Assembly: GCA_023439045.1 (NCBI GenBank)
Contig: JAEXOY010000019.1
Coordinates: 1 to 64,000 of the forward strand
Source: Bacillota bacterium
Lineage (GTDB): Bacteria > Bacillota > Clostridia > Acetivibrionales > DSM-1351
Length of the DNA: 64,000 bases
Direction of reading: 5' to 3'
Shown: positions 32,451 to 40,651 of the stretch, one piece after another
How positions within the stretch are numbered: the stretch's first letter is position 1
How the letters are laid out: every line of letters begins with the position of its first letter
The notes under the pieces: model-generated
Told to the model about the DNA's origin: nothing
The model's database searches: none
What the model saw: the letters and a program-made list of their open reading frames with translations, nothing else
Program-made: the position numbers and the translations under genes

Positions 32451-32843
32451 TTGATAGAATATTTATTATCAGCAATTTTAAATGGTCTTGACAAGATGTT
32501 TTTTTTACTGGGCTATGTCTCAAATGTTAATTCTTTTCCACAACCATTAAACCCCGAAGAGGAGCAGTACTATGTTGAAGCGTACAGAAATGGAAACGAA
32601 GATGCAAGAAATATACTGATAGAAAGAAACCTAAGGCTTGTTGCTCATATTGTAAAAAAATACAGCACGCCTGGAACTGAGAGCGATGACCTAATATCCA
32701 TAGGTACCATTGGCTTGATTAAAGCTATATCAACTTATAATATGGATAAGGGAACGAGACTAGCTACTTACGCAGCACGTTGTATTGAAAATGCAATACC
32801 TACACTACGGAAACGTGAATTAATAAAGTTAGTGCGACAATGA
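32451..32843 (+). CDS. sigK: 5' part of sigK (pro-sigma-K), interrupted after codon 114
   Basis: TTG at 32451 has AGGGGG 7 bp upstream and is preferred to the GTG at 32442. It opens with a hydrophobic pro-sequence (LIEYLLSAILNGLDKMFFLLGY), then SFPQPLNPEEEQYY and sigma region 2 (SDDLISIGTIGLIKAISTYN, then GTRLATYAARCIEN). Host sequence ends at the AAATG core (32789-32793); the remaining 16 codons are foreign. The pro-sequence implies SpoIVFB-type activation. Excision would join it in frame to 49117-49484 and give about 236 aa. Sigma-K drives late mother-cell genes. Confidence 0.92.
   Translation: MIEYLLSAILNGLDKMFFLLGYVSNVNSFPQPLNPEEEQYYVEAYRNGNEDARNILIERNLRLVAHIVKKYSTPGTESDDLISIGTIGLIKAISTYNMDKGTRLATYAARCIENAIPTLRKRELIKLVRQ
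32789..32793. repeat. attachment core of the sigK element, left copy (AAATG)
   Basis: The wider context is ATTGAAAATGCAATACC, against ATTGCAAATGAAATACT at the right copy. The shared bases between the two mismatches are AAATG. The predicted crossover dinucleotide is AA at 32790-32791. Confidence 0.8.
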
Positions 32844-33168
32844 CGGTCAACGGAAAAATCCAAACGGTTAAGGAACAACTTGAATGAACAGCTTTACTTG
32901 CATAAGGTTTTGCTCTATAATCTTACAAGTTGATTGCTTATCAAATGGGAATGGGACATGACATCGGGAAAAATAAGCCTGAAGCTCTGATGGCTGGAGT
33001 TGATAATACTGGTAAGTGTATATTGCTAAAAAGAATAATAATAAACAATATGTGGGATTGTAATAGATAATTTGATCTATTTCAGTCCCCTTTTATTGGG
33101 CACAATCAATATTTTAATTTAGGTGATTATTTGATATAATGACTAATTAGTTTACATAGTAGGGGGAT
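32844..33168. other. Left-end non-coding segment of the sigK element
   Basis: No supported gene. A short run reads ATG...HDIGKNKPEALMAGVDNTG (about 32951-33070), but there is no ribosome site and it is bounded by stops, so I do not call it. The bases just inside the core, CAATACCTACACTACGGAAAC, form one arm of attP. A -10-like TATAAT lies about 35 bp before the LacI gene. Confidence 0.4.
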
Positions 33169-33174
33169 ATGGCA

Positions 33175-34161
33175 ATGGGTGTAACGGTAGTTGATATAGC
33201 AAAAGCTTGTAATGTTTCAAGAGGAACTGTTGACAGGGCTCTGAACAATAAGGGTGGAATAAATGAAGCAACCAAGGCCAAAATATTAAAAACAGCAAAG
33301 AACATGGGATATAGGCCCGACTTATTGGCAAGAAGCCTTGTTAAGGGTAAAACTATGAGTATTGGCGTAGTGGTTTTTGATATAAGAAATAGAATTTTTG
33401 CTCAACTCTTAAATTCTATAGAAGCTACTGCAAGAAAAAATGGATATTTCTTAAATATTATGCTGCAGGAAGAAGATCCTGAATTAGAAGTGCAGGTAAT
33501 AAACAATCTTGTTGACAGAAGAGTGGACGGGATAATTGTTTGTCCTGTAAATAAAGGAGAGGATTTTTGCGAATATATAAGTAAACTAGGAACCCCAGTT
33601 GTAGTAATTGGAAATAGACTATCGATTGATATCCCCTATATAGGAATAGACGAATTCCAAGCTGCAAAGGATGCCACTGAATTAATTATAGAAAAAGGCT
33701 ATAAAACAGTTTTCTTTGTTTGTCCTGCATTAGAGTACAAAGAAAAAGATAACATTTATTCACATGAAGAAAGATTGAAGGGCTTTATGAGTGTAGTTGC
33801 CAACAATAATGAAATATCTTACCAAATAATAGATAATAATGATTATTTAAAAATAATTGAGAGCAGAATAAAAGAGTCTTCAGATAAAATTGCAGCATTT
33901 TGTTCAGGAGATATTTATGCTTTGGAATTAATTAAATATTTAAGGAAAAGAGGAATTTCTGTACCAAGTAATATTGGGATTATGGGTTTTGATGGAATAG
34001 ATACTTTAGAGTACGTTGTTCCCGCTCTTTCAACGGTACATTATCCTGTTGAGGAAATAGGGGTAAAAGCAGTTGATACATTGCTAAAGATAATTGGTGA
34101 GGAAGAAATTCAGAATAACATACTTGTCGATTATAAAATCATTTCTGGTGATTCTCTTTAA
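33175..34161 (+). CDS. LacI/GalR-family transcriptional regulator (328 aa)
   Basis: The N-terminal helix-turn-helix VVDIAKACNVSRGTVDRALN and hinge helix (PDLLARSLVKG) are followed by a periplasmic-binding-protein-like sensor domain (about 58-328). ATG 33175 was preferred to ATG 33169 because GGGGGA sits too close to the latter. It is followed 134 bp downstream by the arabinose-type ABC importer, which carries a matching operator-like palindrome (34252-34265). It is probably a repressor released by an arabino-oligosaccharide or another pentose; the ligand is inferred from the neighbouring glycosidases. Confidence 0.88.
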   Translation: MGVTVVDIAKACNVSRGTVDRALNNKGGINEATKAKILKTAKNMGYRPDLLARSLVKGKTMSIGVVVFDIRNRIFAQLLNSIEATARKNGYFLNIMLQEEDPELEVQVINNLVDRRVDGIIVCPVNKGEDFCEYISKLGTPVVVIGNRLSIDIPYIGIDEFQAAKDATELIIEKGYKTVFFVCPALEYKEKDNIYSHEERLKGFMSVVANNNEISYQIIDNNDYLKIIESRIKESSDKIAAFCSGDIYALELIKYLRKRGISVPSNIGIMGFDGIDTLEYVVPALSTVHYPVEEIGVKAVDTLLKIIGEEEIQNNILVDYKIISGDSL

Positions 34162-34215
34162 TTTTTATATCTAAAATATATTAAAAAAAAAATTATAAAA
34201 AAACTACAAAAATTG

Positions 34216-34265
34216 TTTACATAAAATTATTAGTATGTTATTATTTAATTGCGTGAACGTGCACG
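34216..34265 (+). promoter_or_regulatory. Promoter and LacI-type operator of the sugar importer operon
   Basis: -35 TTTACA (34216-34221), a 17-bp spacer and -10 TATTAT (34239-34244). CGTGAACGTGCACG (34252-34265) starts 8 bp after the -10. Its halves are CGTGAAC and CGTGCAC read on opposite strands, the quasi-palindrome typical of LacI-family sites, and it covers the expected transcription start. Confidence 0.7.
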
Positions 34266-34295
34266 ATAAGTAATAATTATTAAAGGGGGATTATT

Positions 34296-35633
34296 ATGAA
34301 AAACAAAGTAGTTAAACTAGCAGCTGTAGCTATGGCAGCAGCAATGATGGTAAGTATGTTCTCTGGATGTGGTTCTACTAATGATGCAGTAGATACTTCA
34401 GCAGCAGCATCCACTGCAACTGACACAGCAAGTCAAACAGATGCAGCATCAAGTACTGTAGATTTACAGGGAACAAAGGTTACATTCTGGAATGGATTTA
34501 CTTCTTCTGACGGCGACATTTTAAGAGAGATTTTTGATAGATACAACAAGACCAACGATAAGGGCATTGAAGTACAGATGGATATTATGCCATGGGCAAA
34601 TATGCTTGAAAAGTTAGGACCATCCATAGCAACGGGTACTGGTCCATCATTGATTCTCCTAGGCTCTGATTCAATACCTGAATATTCTAAAAGCGGTGGA
34701 CTAGTAGAGTTAGACGATTTTTGGGCTACAACAGGATTAGATCAGTCAATATATGAACAAAACGTTCAAGATGCATTTAAATATGAAGGTAAAACCTATG
34801 GTATCCCACAGCAATACAATACTGTTTACTTATATTGGAATAAGGATCTGTTCCAAAAAGCAGGACTTGATCCTGAAAAGCCACCAAAGACCTTTACTGA
34901 ATTAAAGGATTATGCGGCAAAGCTTACAGATAAAGCAAATAATAAGTATGGATTTGGTATAGCAAAAGAAAGCTCAAACGTTACGAATTTCCTATGGAGT
35001 AATGGTGGTGACTGGCTGGATGAAGACCTTAAGAATGCAGCATGTAATACACCAGAAGCAATTGAAGTACTCACTATGCTTCAGGATTTTGCCAAGAATG
35101 GACATACTCCAATAGGTATGGCAGGGGCTGATACAGATAATCTTTTCACAAGCGGGCAGCTAGGTATGTACATAAATGGTCCTTGGTTGGTTAATGGCTT
35201 AAGAACTAATGGTGTGAATTTTGGAATAGGTGCAGTTCCTGGTTCAGATAGTGGAAATCTACAGGTTCCAGGTAGCGGAGTTGCTTTCATGGTTACATCA
35301 AGTGCCAAAGATAACGAAAAGCTTGCAGCATATGATTGTATAAAATATTGGCTATCCAAAGATGTTCTTAAAGAATGGACCTTAAAGAATGGTACCCCTG
35401 CTTGGTCAAAGGAAGTAATTGAGGATGCTGATGTACAGAACGATGAAATACAGAAGGTATTGGGCCCTCTGACTCAATATGGAAGGCTTGCATTCGCTGG
35501 AATGACAGAAGCAGGACAGATTACTAACGATTGTCTAAACCCATTATTTGAGAAGCTTATGTACAACGAAATTACTCCAGAAGAATGTGCAAAACAGATG
35601 GCTGAAGGAATTGATAAAATATTGGGCAAGTAA
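34296..35633 (+). CDS. Sugar ABC transporter substrate-binding lipoprotein (445 aa)
   Basis: A lipoprotein signal with lipobox FSGC at residues 24-27 is followed by a Ser/Thr/Ala linker. The mature domain is a family-1 extracellular solute-binding protein, with VTFWNGFTSSDGDILREIF at the start and the usual FTSGQLGMYINGPW. It binds a mono- or oligosaccharide on the outside and delivers it to the two permeases encoded downstream. Neighbours GH51 and GH43 suggest arabino-oligosaccharides, but the sequence itself does not fix the sugar. The site GGGGGA precedes its ATG. Confidence 0.9.
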   Translation: MKNKVVKLAAVAMAAAMMVSMFSGCGSTNDAVDTSAAASTATDTASQTDAASSTVDLQGTKVTFWNGFTSSDGDILREIFDRYNKTNDKGIEVQMDIMPWANMLEKLGPSIATGTGPSLILLGSDSIPEYSKSGGLVELDDFWATTGLDQSIYEQNVQDAFKYEGKTYGIPQQYNTVYLYWNKDLFQKAGLDPEKPPKTFTELKDYAAKLTDKANNKYGFGIAKESSNVTNFLWSNGGDWLDEDLKNAACNTPEAIEVLTMLQDFAKNGHTPIGMAGADTDNLFTSGQLGMYINGPWLVNGLRTNGVNFGIGAVPGSDSGNLQVPGSGVAFMVTSSAKDNEKLAAYDCIKYWLSKDVLKEWTLKNGTPAWSKEVIEDADVQNDEIQKVLGPLTQYGRLAFAGMTEAGQITNDCLNPLFEKLMYNEITPEECAKQMAEGIDKILGK

Positions 35634-35643
35634 AATACAAACT

Positions 35644-35729
35644 GGGCATTGAGCCCAAGTAATAGAAAATCGGGGCATTGAGCCCAAGTATTAGAAAAAC
35701 GGGGCATGTAGAAAAAAACTACATGCCCC
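35644..35729 (+). repeat. 29-bp tandem repeats ending in a perfect 11-bp stem-loop
   Basis: Copies begin at 35644, 35673 and 35702 (29-bp period; each contains GGGC-ATTGA-GCCC, itself a small hairpin). The third degenerates into GGGGCATGTAG-A7-CTACATGCCCC (35701-35729), a perfect stem. It lies between the binding-protein and permease genes, where such structures commonly protect the upstream mRNA and give higher binding-protein levels. Confidence 0.8.
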
Positions 35730-35749
35730 ATTTAAAAGGAGGGAGTTCA

Positions 35750-36658
35750 GTGCAGTTGTTGGATAAAGCAGGAAAATACCTAAATAGACCTGAAAAAGCA
35801 GCATGGGTATTCTTATTACCTTCTCTTCTATGTTTATTTGTATTTGTGTTCATCCCATTGTTTTTTGCCTTTTGCATGTCATTCTTTGACGTAAATATAT
35901 TCTTAAGCGATTTTAAATTTATAGGTTTTGACAATTTCTCGGAATTAATGAAGGACTCCAGATTTTGGAATTCTCTATATAACACAATATACTTTACTGT
36001 AATGGTGGTTCCGTTAGGAGTACTGGCATCATTATTAACGGCGGTATATGTTTCGAAAAATACTTTATTTAGAAAAATGCTGCGGTCTATTTACTATATA
36101 CCTGTTATATGCTCTATGACTGCGGTTAGTATTGTTTGGGCAATTCTATTAGATCCAACAATTGGTGTTTTTGCTTACTGGGGAAAGCTATTGGGCATTG
36201 AAGGCCTTACCTTTTTAAAAGATCCAGATTTAGCGATGCCATTAATAGCACTTATGACAGTATGGAAAACTTTTGGTGCAAACATGATAATACTTGTAGC
36301 AGCTATACAGGCGCTACCTGATGACTTTTTTGAAGCGGCTCAAATTGATGGTGCCAACAAATTTAAGCAATTTATATATATTACTATTCCATCAATAGTA
36401 CCAGCTCTAGGCTTCTGTGTAATAACTACTACCATCAACAGTTTCATGGTTTTTGATCAGACATATGTTATGACAGGTGGCGGTCCGATGTTCAGAACTG
36501 AAACTCTTGCACAGTATGTTTACATAAGAGGTTTTAACATCAGCCCATTCCGACTTGGATATGCATCTGCAGTTGCTGAAATGCTTTTTGTATTTATAGC
36601 AATAATATCAGTTATTTTATATAAGTTTTTTATGAAAAATGAAACGAAGGGAGTGTAG
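35750..36658 (+). CDS. ABC sugar permease, MalF/UgpA-like (302 aa)
   Basis: GTG start at 35750 follows AAAGGAGGG; an in-frame ATG upstream (35678) falls inside the repeat hairpins. Six membrane spans and the EAA loop EAAQIDGANKFKQFIYITIP (about 200-219) place it as one inner-membrane subunit of a carbohydrate-type importer. The second permease begins 3 bp after its stop. No ATPase is encoded in the operon, so a shared ATPase (MsmK/UgpC-type) elsewhere is expected. Confidence 0.9.
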   Translation: MQLLDKAGKYLNRPEKAAWVFLLPSLLCLFVFVFIPLFFAFCMSFFDVNIFLSDFKFIGFDNFSELMKDSRFWNSLYNTIYFTVMVVPLGVLASLLTAVYVSKNTLFRKMLRSIYYIPVICSMTAVSIVWAILLDPTIGVFAYWGKLLGIEGLTFLKDPDLAMPLIALMTVWKTFGANMIILVAAIQALPDDFFEAAQIDGANKFKQFIYITIPSIVPALGFCVITTTINSFMVFDQTYVMTGGGPMFRTETLAQYVYIRGFNISPFRLGYASAVAEMLFVFIAIISVILYKFFMKNETKGV

Positions 36659-36661
36659 CGT

Positions 36662-37498
36662 ATGATAAATATTTGTGGAAAAAAGATATCATTATTTGAA
36701 ATATTTATGGCAGTAATAATGATAATAATACTTGCAATAGTTGTATACCCATTTTTATGGCTTGCTATATCTTCCTTGAAAGTGGAGAAAGAAATAATAC
36801 AGTATCCGCCAAAGCTGTTTTCAATGAATATAACTTTTGAACAATATGCGAGAGTTTGGAATAAGTTACCTATGTTTACTATGTTCAAAAATACTATTAT
36901 TTTTTCAAGTGCTGTAACCATTGCAAATTGTCTATTATCAGCATCGGGTGGATATGCGTTTGCAAGACTGGAGTTCAAAGGTAAGGAAATACTGTTTATA
37001 CTTGTAATACTAACAATGATGATACCTTTTCAAATAATAATGATACCATTATATATTCTTGAATTTAAAATGGGTATATTAGATTCTTATTTAGGATTAA
37101 TCCTACCAAGATTAACATGGCCTTTTGCTATTTACTTAATGCGCTCATTCTTCATATCTATACCTAAAAATCTTGAAGAAGCAGCTAGAATTGATGGTGC
37201 TAATGAATATAGGATTTTCTGGGATATTATGCTTCCTTTGTGCAAACCTGCTTTATTAACTGTAGGTATTATGACCTTTATGAATAACTGGAATGACCTG
37301 ATTTACCCTTTGTTATTAACAAACAGTGCGGAAATGCGTACATTATCAGCAGGATTGGCAATGTTTGTTGGACAGAGAATAATTGAATACGGGCCGACTC
37401 TATCGGCGGCAATGATTTCTTTAATACCATTGCTTATAGCATATGCTTTTTTGCAGAAGTATTTTATAAAGGGTGTAGCTTTATCTGGTATGAAGTAG
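36662..37498 (+). CDS. ABC sugar permease, MalG/UgpE-like (278 aa)
   Basis: Six hydrophobic spans and the EAA loop EEAARIDGANEYRIFWDIML (about 174-193) mark the partner permease of the CUT1 importer. It begins 3 bp after the first permease. C-terminus SGMKA-like endings (VALSGMK) are typical. The GH51 gene starts 42 bp downstream with GGGAGG, so the transporter and the glycosidases are one transcription unit. Confidence 0.9.
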   Translation: MINICGKKISLFEIFMAVIMIIILAIVVYPFLWLAISSLKVEKEIIQYPPKLFSMNITFEQYARVWNKLPMFTMFKNTIIFSSAVTIANCLLSASGGYAFARLEFKGKEILFILVILTMMIPFQIIMIPLYILEFKMGILDSYLGLILPRLTWPFAIYLMRSFFISIPKNLEEAARIDGANEYRIFWDIMLPLCKPALLTVGIMTFMNNWNDLIYPLLLTNSAEMRTLSAGLAMFVGQRIIEYGPTLSAAMISLIPLLIAYAFLQKYFIKGVALSGMK

Positions 37499-37540
37499 TA
37501 AGTAATTGCTCTATAATTAATGAGCTAGTGGGAGGTAAAC

Positions 37541-39094
37541 ATGGAAACAACAAAAGTTGTATTATGTAGAGATTTTAAAGTAGGAAAAACAGATGAAAGA
37601 CTATTTGGATCTTTCGTTGAACATATGGGAGCTACTGTATACAATGGGATTTTTCAGCCCCAACATGAGAACGCGGATGAAAATGGATTTAGATTGGATG
37701 TCATCGAGCTTGTAAAGGAACTGAACCTATCTATGATAAGATATCCAGGCGGGAATTTTGTATCCGGTTTTAATTGGGAGGATAGTGTTGGACCGGTAGA
37801 AAACAGACCTACAAAACTTGATCTTGCATGGAGAGCAATTGAGCCTAATACATTTGGCCTTAACGAATTTATGAAATGGATGCAAAAGGTATCGTGCGCT
37901 CCTATAATGACAGTAAATCTAGGTACAAGGGGCGCAGATGACGCTAGAAATCTTGTAGAGTATTGTAATTTTAATAAAGGAAGTTTTTACAGTGATCTTA
38001 GGAGAAAACATGGCATTGAGAACCCATACAAAATAAAAACCTGGTGTCTGGGAAATGAAATGGACGGCGCTTGGCAAATTGAAGCAAAAACAGCAGATGA
38101 ATATGGGCGGGTTGCTTGTGAGGCAGGAAAGGCAATGAAATGGGTCGATCCTGAAATAGAGCTTGTTGCAGTAGGTAGCTCTACATCAAGAATGCATTCT
38201 TTTCCTAAATGGGATAAAACAGTTCTCATGCATACATATGATATAGCAGACTATATTTCTCTACATCATTACATAGACAGGAGCCTGAGATTTACAGAAA
38301 TACCTGATACGGCGTATTCTTTTAATGAAGAAATGGTATACCACGATACAGCAGAATATCTTTCCAGATCAATATATGTGGACAGGCAGATTAATGATAT
38401 TATATCAACCTGCGATTATGTAAAGTCAATCAAGAGAAGTAATAAAACTATGAACCTATCTTTTGACGAATGGAATGTCATTGCACATAAAAAACATGCC
38501 GGTATGGATTATAAGGAGTGGGGAACTGGGTATCCTTATGATTGTGGCGAGCATACTATGGAGGATGCTTTAGCATTTGCTTCTATGATGATGTCTATTG
38601 TCAGAAGGGCAGACAGAGTTAAGATTGCGTGCCAGTCACTACTTGTTAATACAGGACCACTTATTATTGCAATGAAAGATGGAATTACCTTCAGAAATAC
38701 CATATTTTATCCTTTTATGCATATTTCTAAATATGGAAGAGGAGAAGTTCTGCAATCAGTAATTGATACTCCTGCTTACAGTACCAAACAATTTGAAAAG
38801 GTACCTGTTATTGATAGTCTGTCGGTTTATAATGAAGAGTTAAGTGAACTAACCTTTTTTGCTGTTAACAAAAGCAGTTCGCATGCTGCTTTAAGTATAG
38901 ATCTCAGGGATTTTAAAAAATGCGAATTAATTGAGCATATATGTATGAGCCATAGTGACATTACTGCATCAAATAATGTGGAAAATCCTATGAGAGTTAC
39001 GCCATATATATCCAATAATACCATCGTTGAGAACAATCATGTTAATAGCGTTCTTTCAGGATACTCATGGAATGTAATTAGAGTTAAGGTGTAG
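37541..39094 (+). CDS. GH51 alpha-L-arabinofuranosidase (517 aa)
   Basis: An intracellular retaining glycosidase releasing terminal alpha-L-arabinofuranose. The catalytic acid/base lies in WCLGNEMDGAW (Glu at about 172) and the nucleophile in LSFDEWNVI (Glu at about 309), both intact. Other GH51 marks: FGSFVEHMGATVYNGI at the N-terminus and RYPGGNFVSGFNWEDSVGP. No signal peptide, so it acts on arabino-oligosaccharides imported by the upstream ABC system. Length is normal for bacterial GH51 (about 500). It is separated from the GH43 gene by 18 bp. Confidence 0.93.
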   Translation: METTKVVLCRDFKVGKTDERLFGSFVEHMGATVYNGIFQPQHENADENGFRLDVIELVKELNLSMIRYPGGNFVSGFNWEDSVGPVENRPTKLDLAWRAIEPNTFGLNEFMKWMQKVSCAPIMTVNLGTRGADDARNLVEYCNFNKGSFYSDLRRKHGIENPYKIKTWCLGNEMDGAWQIEAKTADEYGRVACEAGKAMKWVDPEIELVAVGSSTSRMHSFPKWDKTVLMHTYDIADYISLHHYIDRSLRFTEIPDTAYSFNEEMVYHDTAEYLSRSIYVDRQINDIISTCDYVKSIKRSNKTMNLSFDEWNVIAHKKHAGMDYKEWGTGYPYDCGEHTMEDALAFASMMMSIVRRADRVKIACQSLLVNTGPLIIAMKDGITFRNTIFYPFMHISKYGRGEVLQSVIDTPAYSTKQFEKVPVIDSLSVYNEELSELTFFAVNKSSSHAALSIDLRDFKKCELIEHICMSHSDITASNNVENPMRVTPYISNNTIVENNHVNSVLSGYSWNVIRVKV

Positions 39095-39112
39095 AAATGA
39101 GGAGAGAGTATT

Positions 39113-40051
39113 ATGTCAGAGTATTCAAAGTTGATAATACCAAACAGGGCAGACCCATGGATATATAAACATAATGACGGGCAATATTATTTTACTGCAT
39201 CTGTTCCTGAGTATGACAGAATTGAAATAAGAAGAGCTGGGAGCATCACTGCCCTAAAAGATTCAAAGCCAGAAATTATTTGGACTAAGCATGATAACGG
39301 CCCTATGAGCAAGCACGTCTGGGCGCCAGAAATACATTTTATTGATGGGAAATGGTATATATACTTTGCTGCGGGTGAAGCTGAAGATATATGGAAAATA
39401 CGTCCGTATGTGCTTGAATGTGAAAGCGATGACCCGATGGTTGGAAAATGGCAGGAGAAGGGCATGGTCCAGAGGGCTGAAGATGATCCGTTCTCTTTTA
39501 CCGAGTTTTCATTGGACGCTACTACTTTTGAACTTAATGGTATCAGATATATGATTTGGGCGCAAAAGGTAAATGGTTCAGGGGGCATTTCTAATCTCTA
39601 TATTGCCAAAATGAAAAATCCATGGAGCTTGGATAGTGTACAGGTTATGCTGACTACACCAGATTATTTATGGGAAAGAAAAGGGTTCTGGGTAAATGAG
39701 GGTCCAGCTGTTATACGTCGCAACGGAAGAATATTTATAACCTTTTCCGCAAGCGCTACAGATCATAACTATTGCATGGGGTTGCTAATGGCTTCTGAAA
39801 ATTGCGATCCACTAGATCCTACATCATGGACAAAGATTAATAAACCAGTACTGCAGTCTGAAGAAGAATTAAATATATATGGTCCAGGACATAACAGCTT
39901 CACTGTTTCTGAAGATGGAACCGAAGATATTTTGGTGTATCATGCCAGAAATTATAAGGATATTGAGGGTGATCCACTATATGATATCAATCGTCATACA
40001 TATGTAAAAAGACTTAATTGGAACGCAGAGGGCATTCCTGTGTTTGGTTAG
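39113..40051 (+). CDS. GH43-family glycoside hydrolase (312 aa)
   Basis: A five-bladed propeller enzyme without signal peptide. The conserved base lies in NRADPWIYKHNDGQYY (Asp at about 13), a second Asp in LDATTFELNG, and the acid Glu in WVNEGPAVIRRNGR (about 195), the three catalytic carboxylates of GH43. It probably cleaves arabinan or arabinoxylan oligosaccharides inside the cell, complementing the GH51 enzyme; the exact specificity is not readable. It is the last gene before the terminator at 40139. Confidence 0.88.
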   Translation: MSEYSKLIIPNRADPWIYKHNDGQYYFTASVPEYDRIEIRRAGSITALKDSKPEIIWTKHDNGPMSKHVWAPEIHFIDGKWYIYFAAGEAEDIWKIRPYVLECESDDPMVGKWQEKGMVQRAEDDPFSFTEFSLDATTFELNGIRYMIWAQKVNGSGGISNLYIAKMKNPWSLDSVQVMLTTPDYLWERKGFWVNEGPAVIRRNGRIFITFSASATDHNYCMGLLMASENCDPLDPTSWTKINKPVLQSEEELNIYGPGHNSFTVSEDGTEDILVYHARNYKDIEGDPLYDINRHTYVKRLNWNAEGIPVFG

Positions 40052-40091
40052 ACAAGCTGATATGAATAGCGTGACAATGAAGGAGGTGAAG

Positions 40092-40136
40092 ATGATAAAA
40101 TTTGGTATTCACAGATTTAAAAAAAAAGTTGTTTAG
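40092..40136 (+). CDS. Possible 14-aa ORF (MIKFGIHRFKKKVV)
   Basis: AAGGAGGTGAAG, an almost ideal ribosome site, precedes an ATG that is followed by 14 codons ending in TAG. The peptide is basic and amphipathic. The terminator begins 3 bp later. It may be chance, but the ribosome site is the best in the neighbourhood. Confidence 0.3.
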   Translation: MIKFGIHRFKKKVV

Positions 40137-40138
40137 TA

Positions 40139-40187
40139 AACAATAATGAAGGTTTGCCATAGATAGAGGTAAACCTTCATTATTGTT
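40139..40187 (+). terminator. Strong terminator of the arabinose operon
   Basis: A 17-bp perfect stem (AACAATAATGAAGGTTT with its complement, 40139-40155 and 40171-40187) with a 15-nt loop. The 3' end lacks a long T-run, so it may also act as an mRNA 3' stabiliser. Confidence 0.6.
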
Positions 40188-40399
40188 AATGAGGGTCAGC
40201 ATATAAAGAATAAAAATTTTACCATGGAATGATTGACTAGCATTACAAAATGAAGTAAAATAATCTTAACGTAACTATGTTAATAAATTAACTAGCATTA
40301 TTGAGCTTATTAATTAATATAAGCTAAATAATAGTATAAGCTAAATTATAAGTTGCTGTTAAGTATTTAAATGAAGTGTTATAGTGAAAAATGAATATT

Positions 40400-40507
40400 G
40401 GTCATCTGACCTTGAGGGGTAAGCCTGAGAGATAGGAGGACATTCTGATATCATTGATATCTTCAGAGTATCCATGCCTTCTTTGCGCTTGCAAAAGGGC
40501 ATTTTTT
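40400..40507 (+). promoter_or_regulatory. Structured leader with intrinsic terminator upstream of hydF
   Basis: GGTCA-TC-TGACC (40400-40411), then TCTGATATC/GATATCTTCAGA (40444-40467), then a terminator with 11 paired bases and one bulge (TGCCTTCTTTGC at 40475-40486, GCAAAAGGGCA at 40491-40501) followed by six T. This lies 145 bp before the hydF ATG, the layout of a riboswitch or attenuator. It matches no riboswitch class I can recall. Confidence 0.5.
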
Positions 40508-40651
40508 AATTACTAAATTTCCTTTTTGTAATCGTATGATAGCATATCTTTGATTAGTAGTTTCAATTCTATCAACATACCTGGTTATATTAAGGTATAT
40601 TTGTCCCACATTCTATGCTATCCCTAGAAATGAATAAGGAGGCATAATGTT

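Noticed and set aside
40400..40507. Leader as a TPP riboswitch (contains CCTGAGAG)
   Set aside because: Only the CTGAGA hexamer matches; the second half of the THI box is missing.
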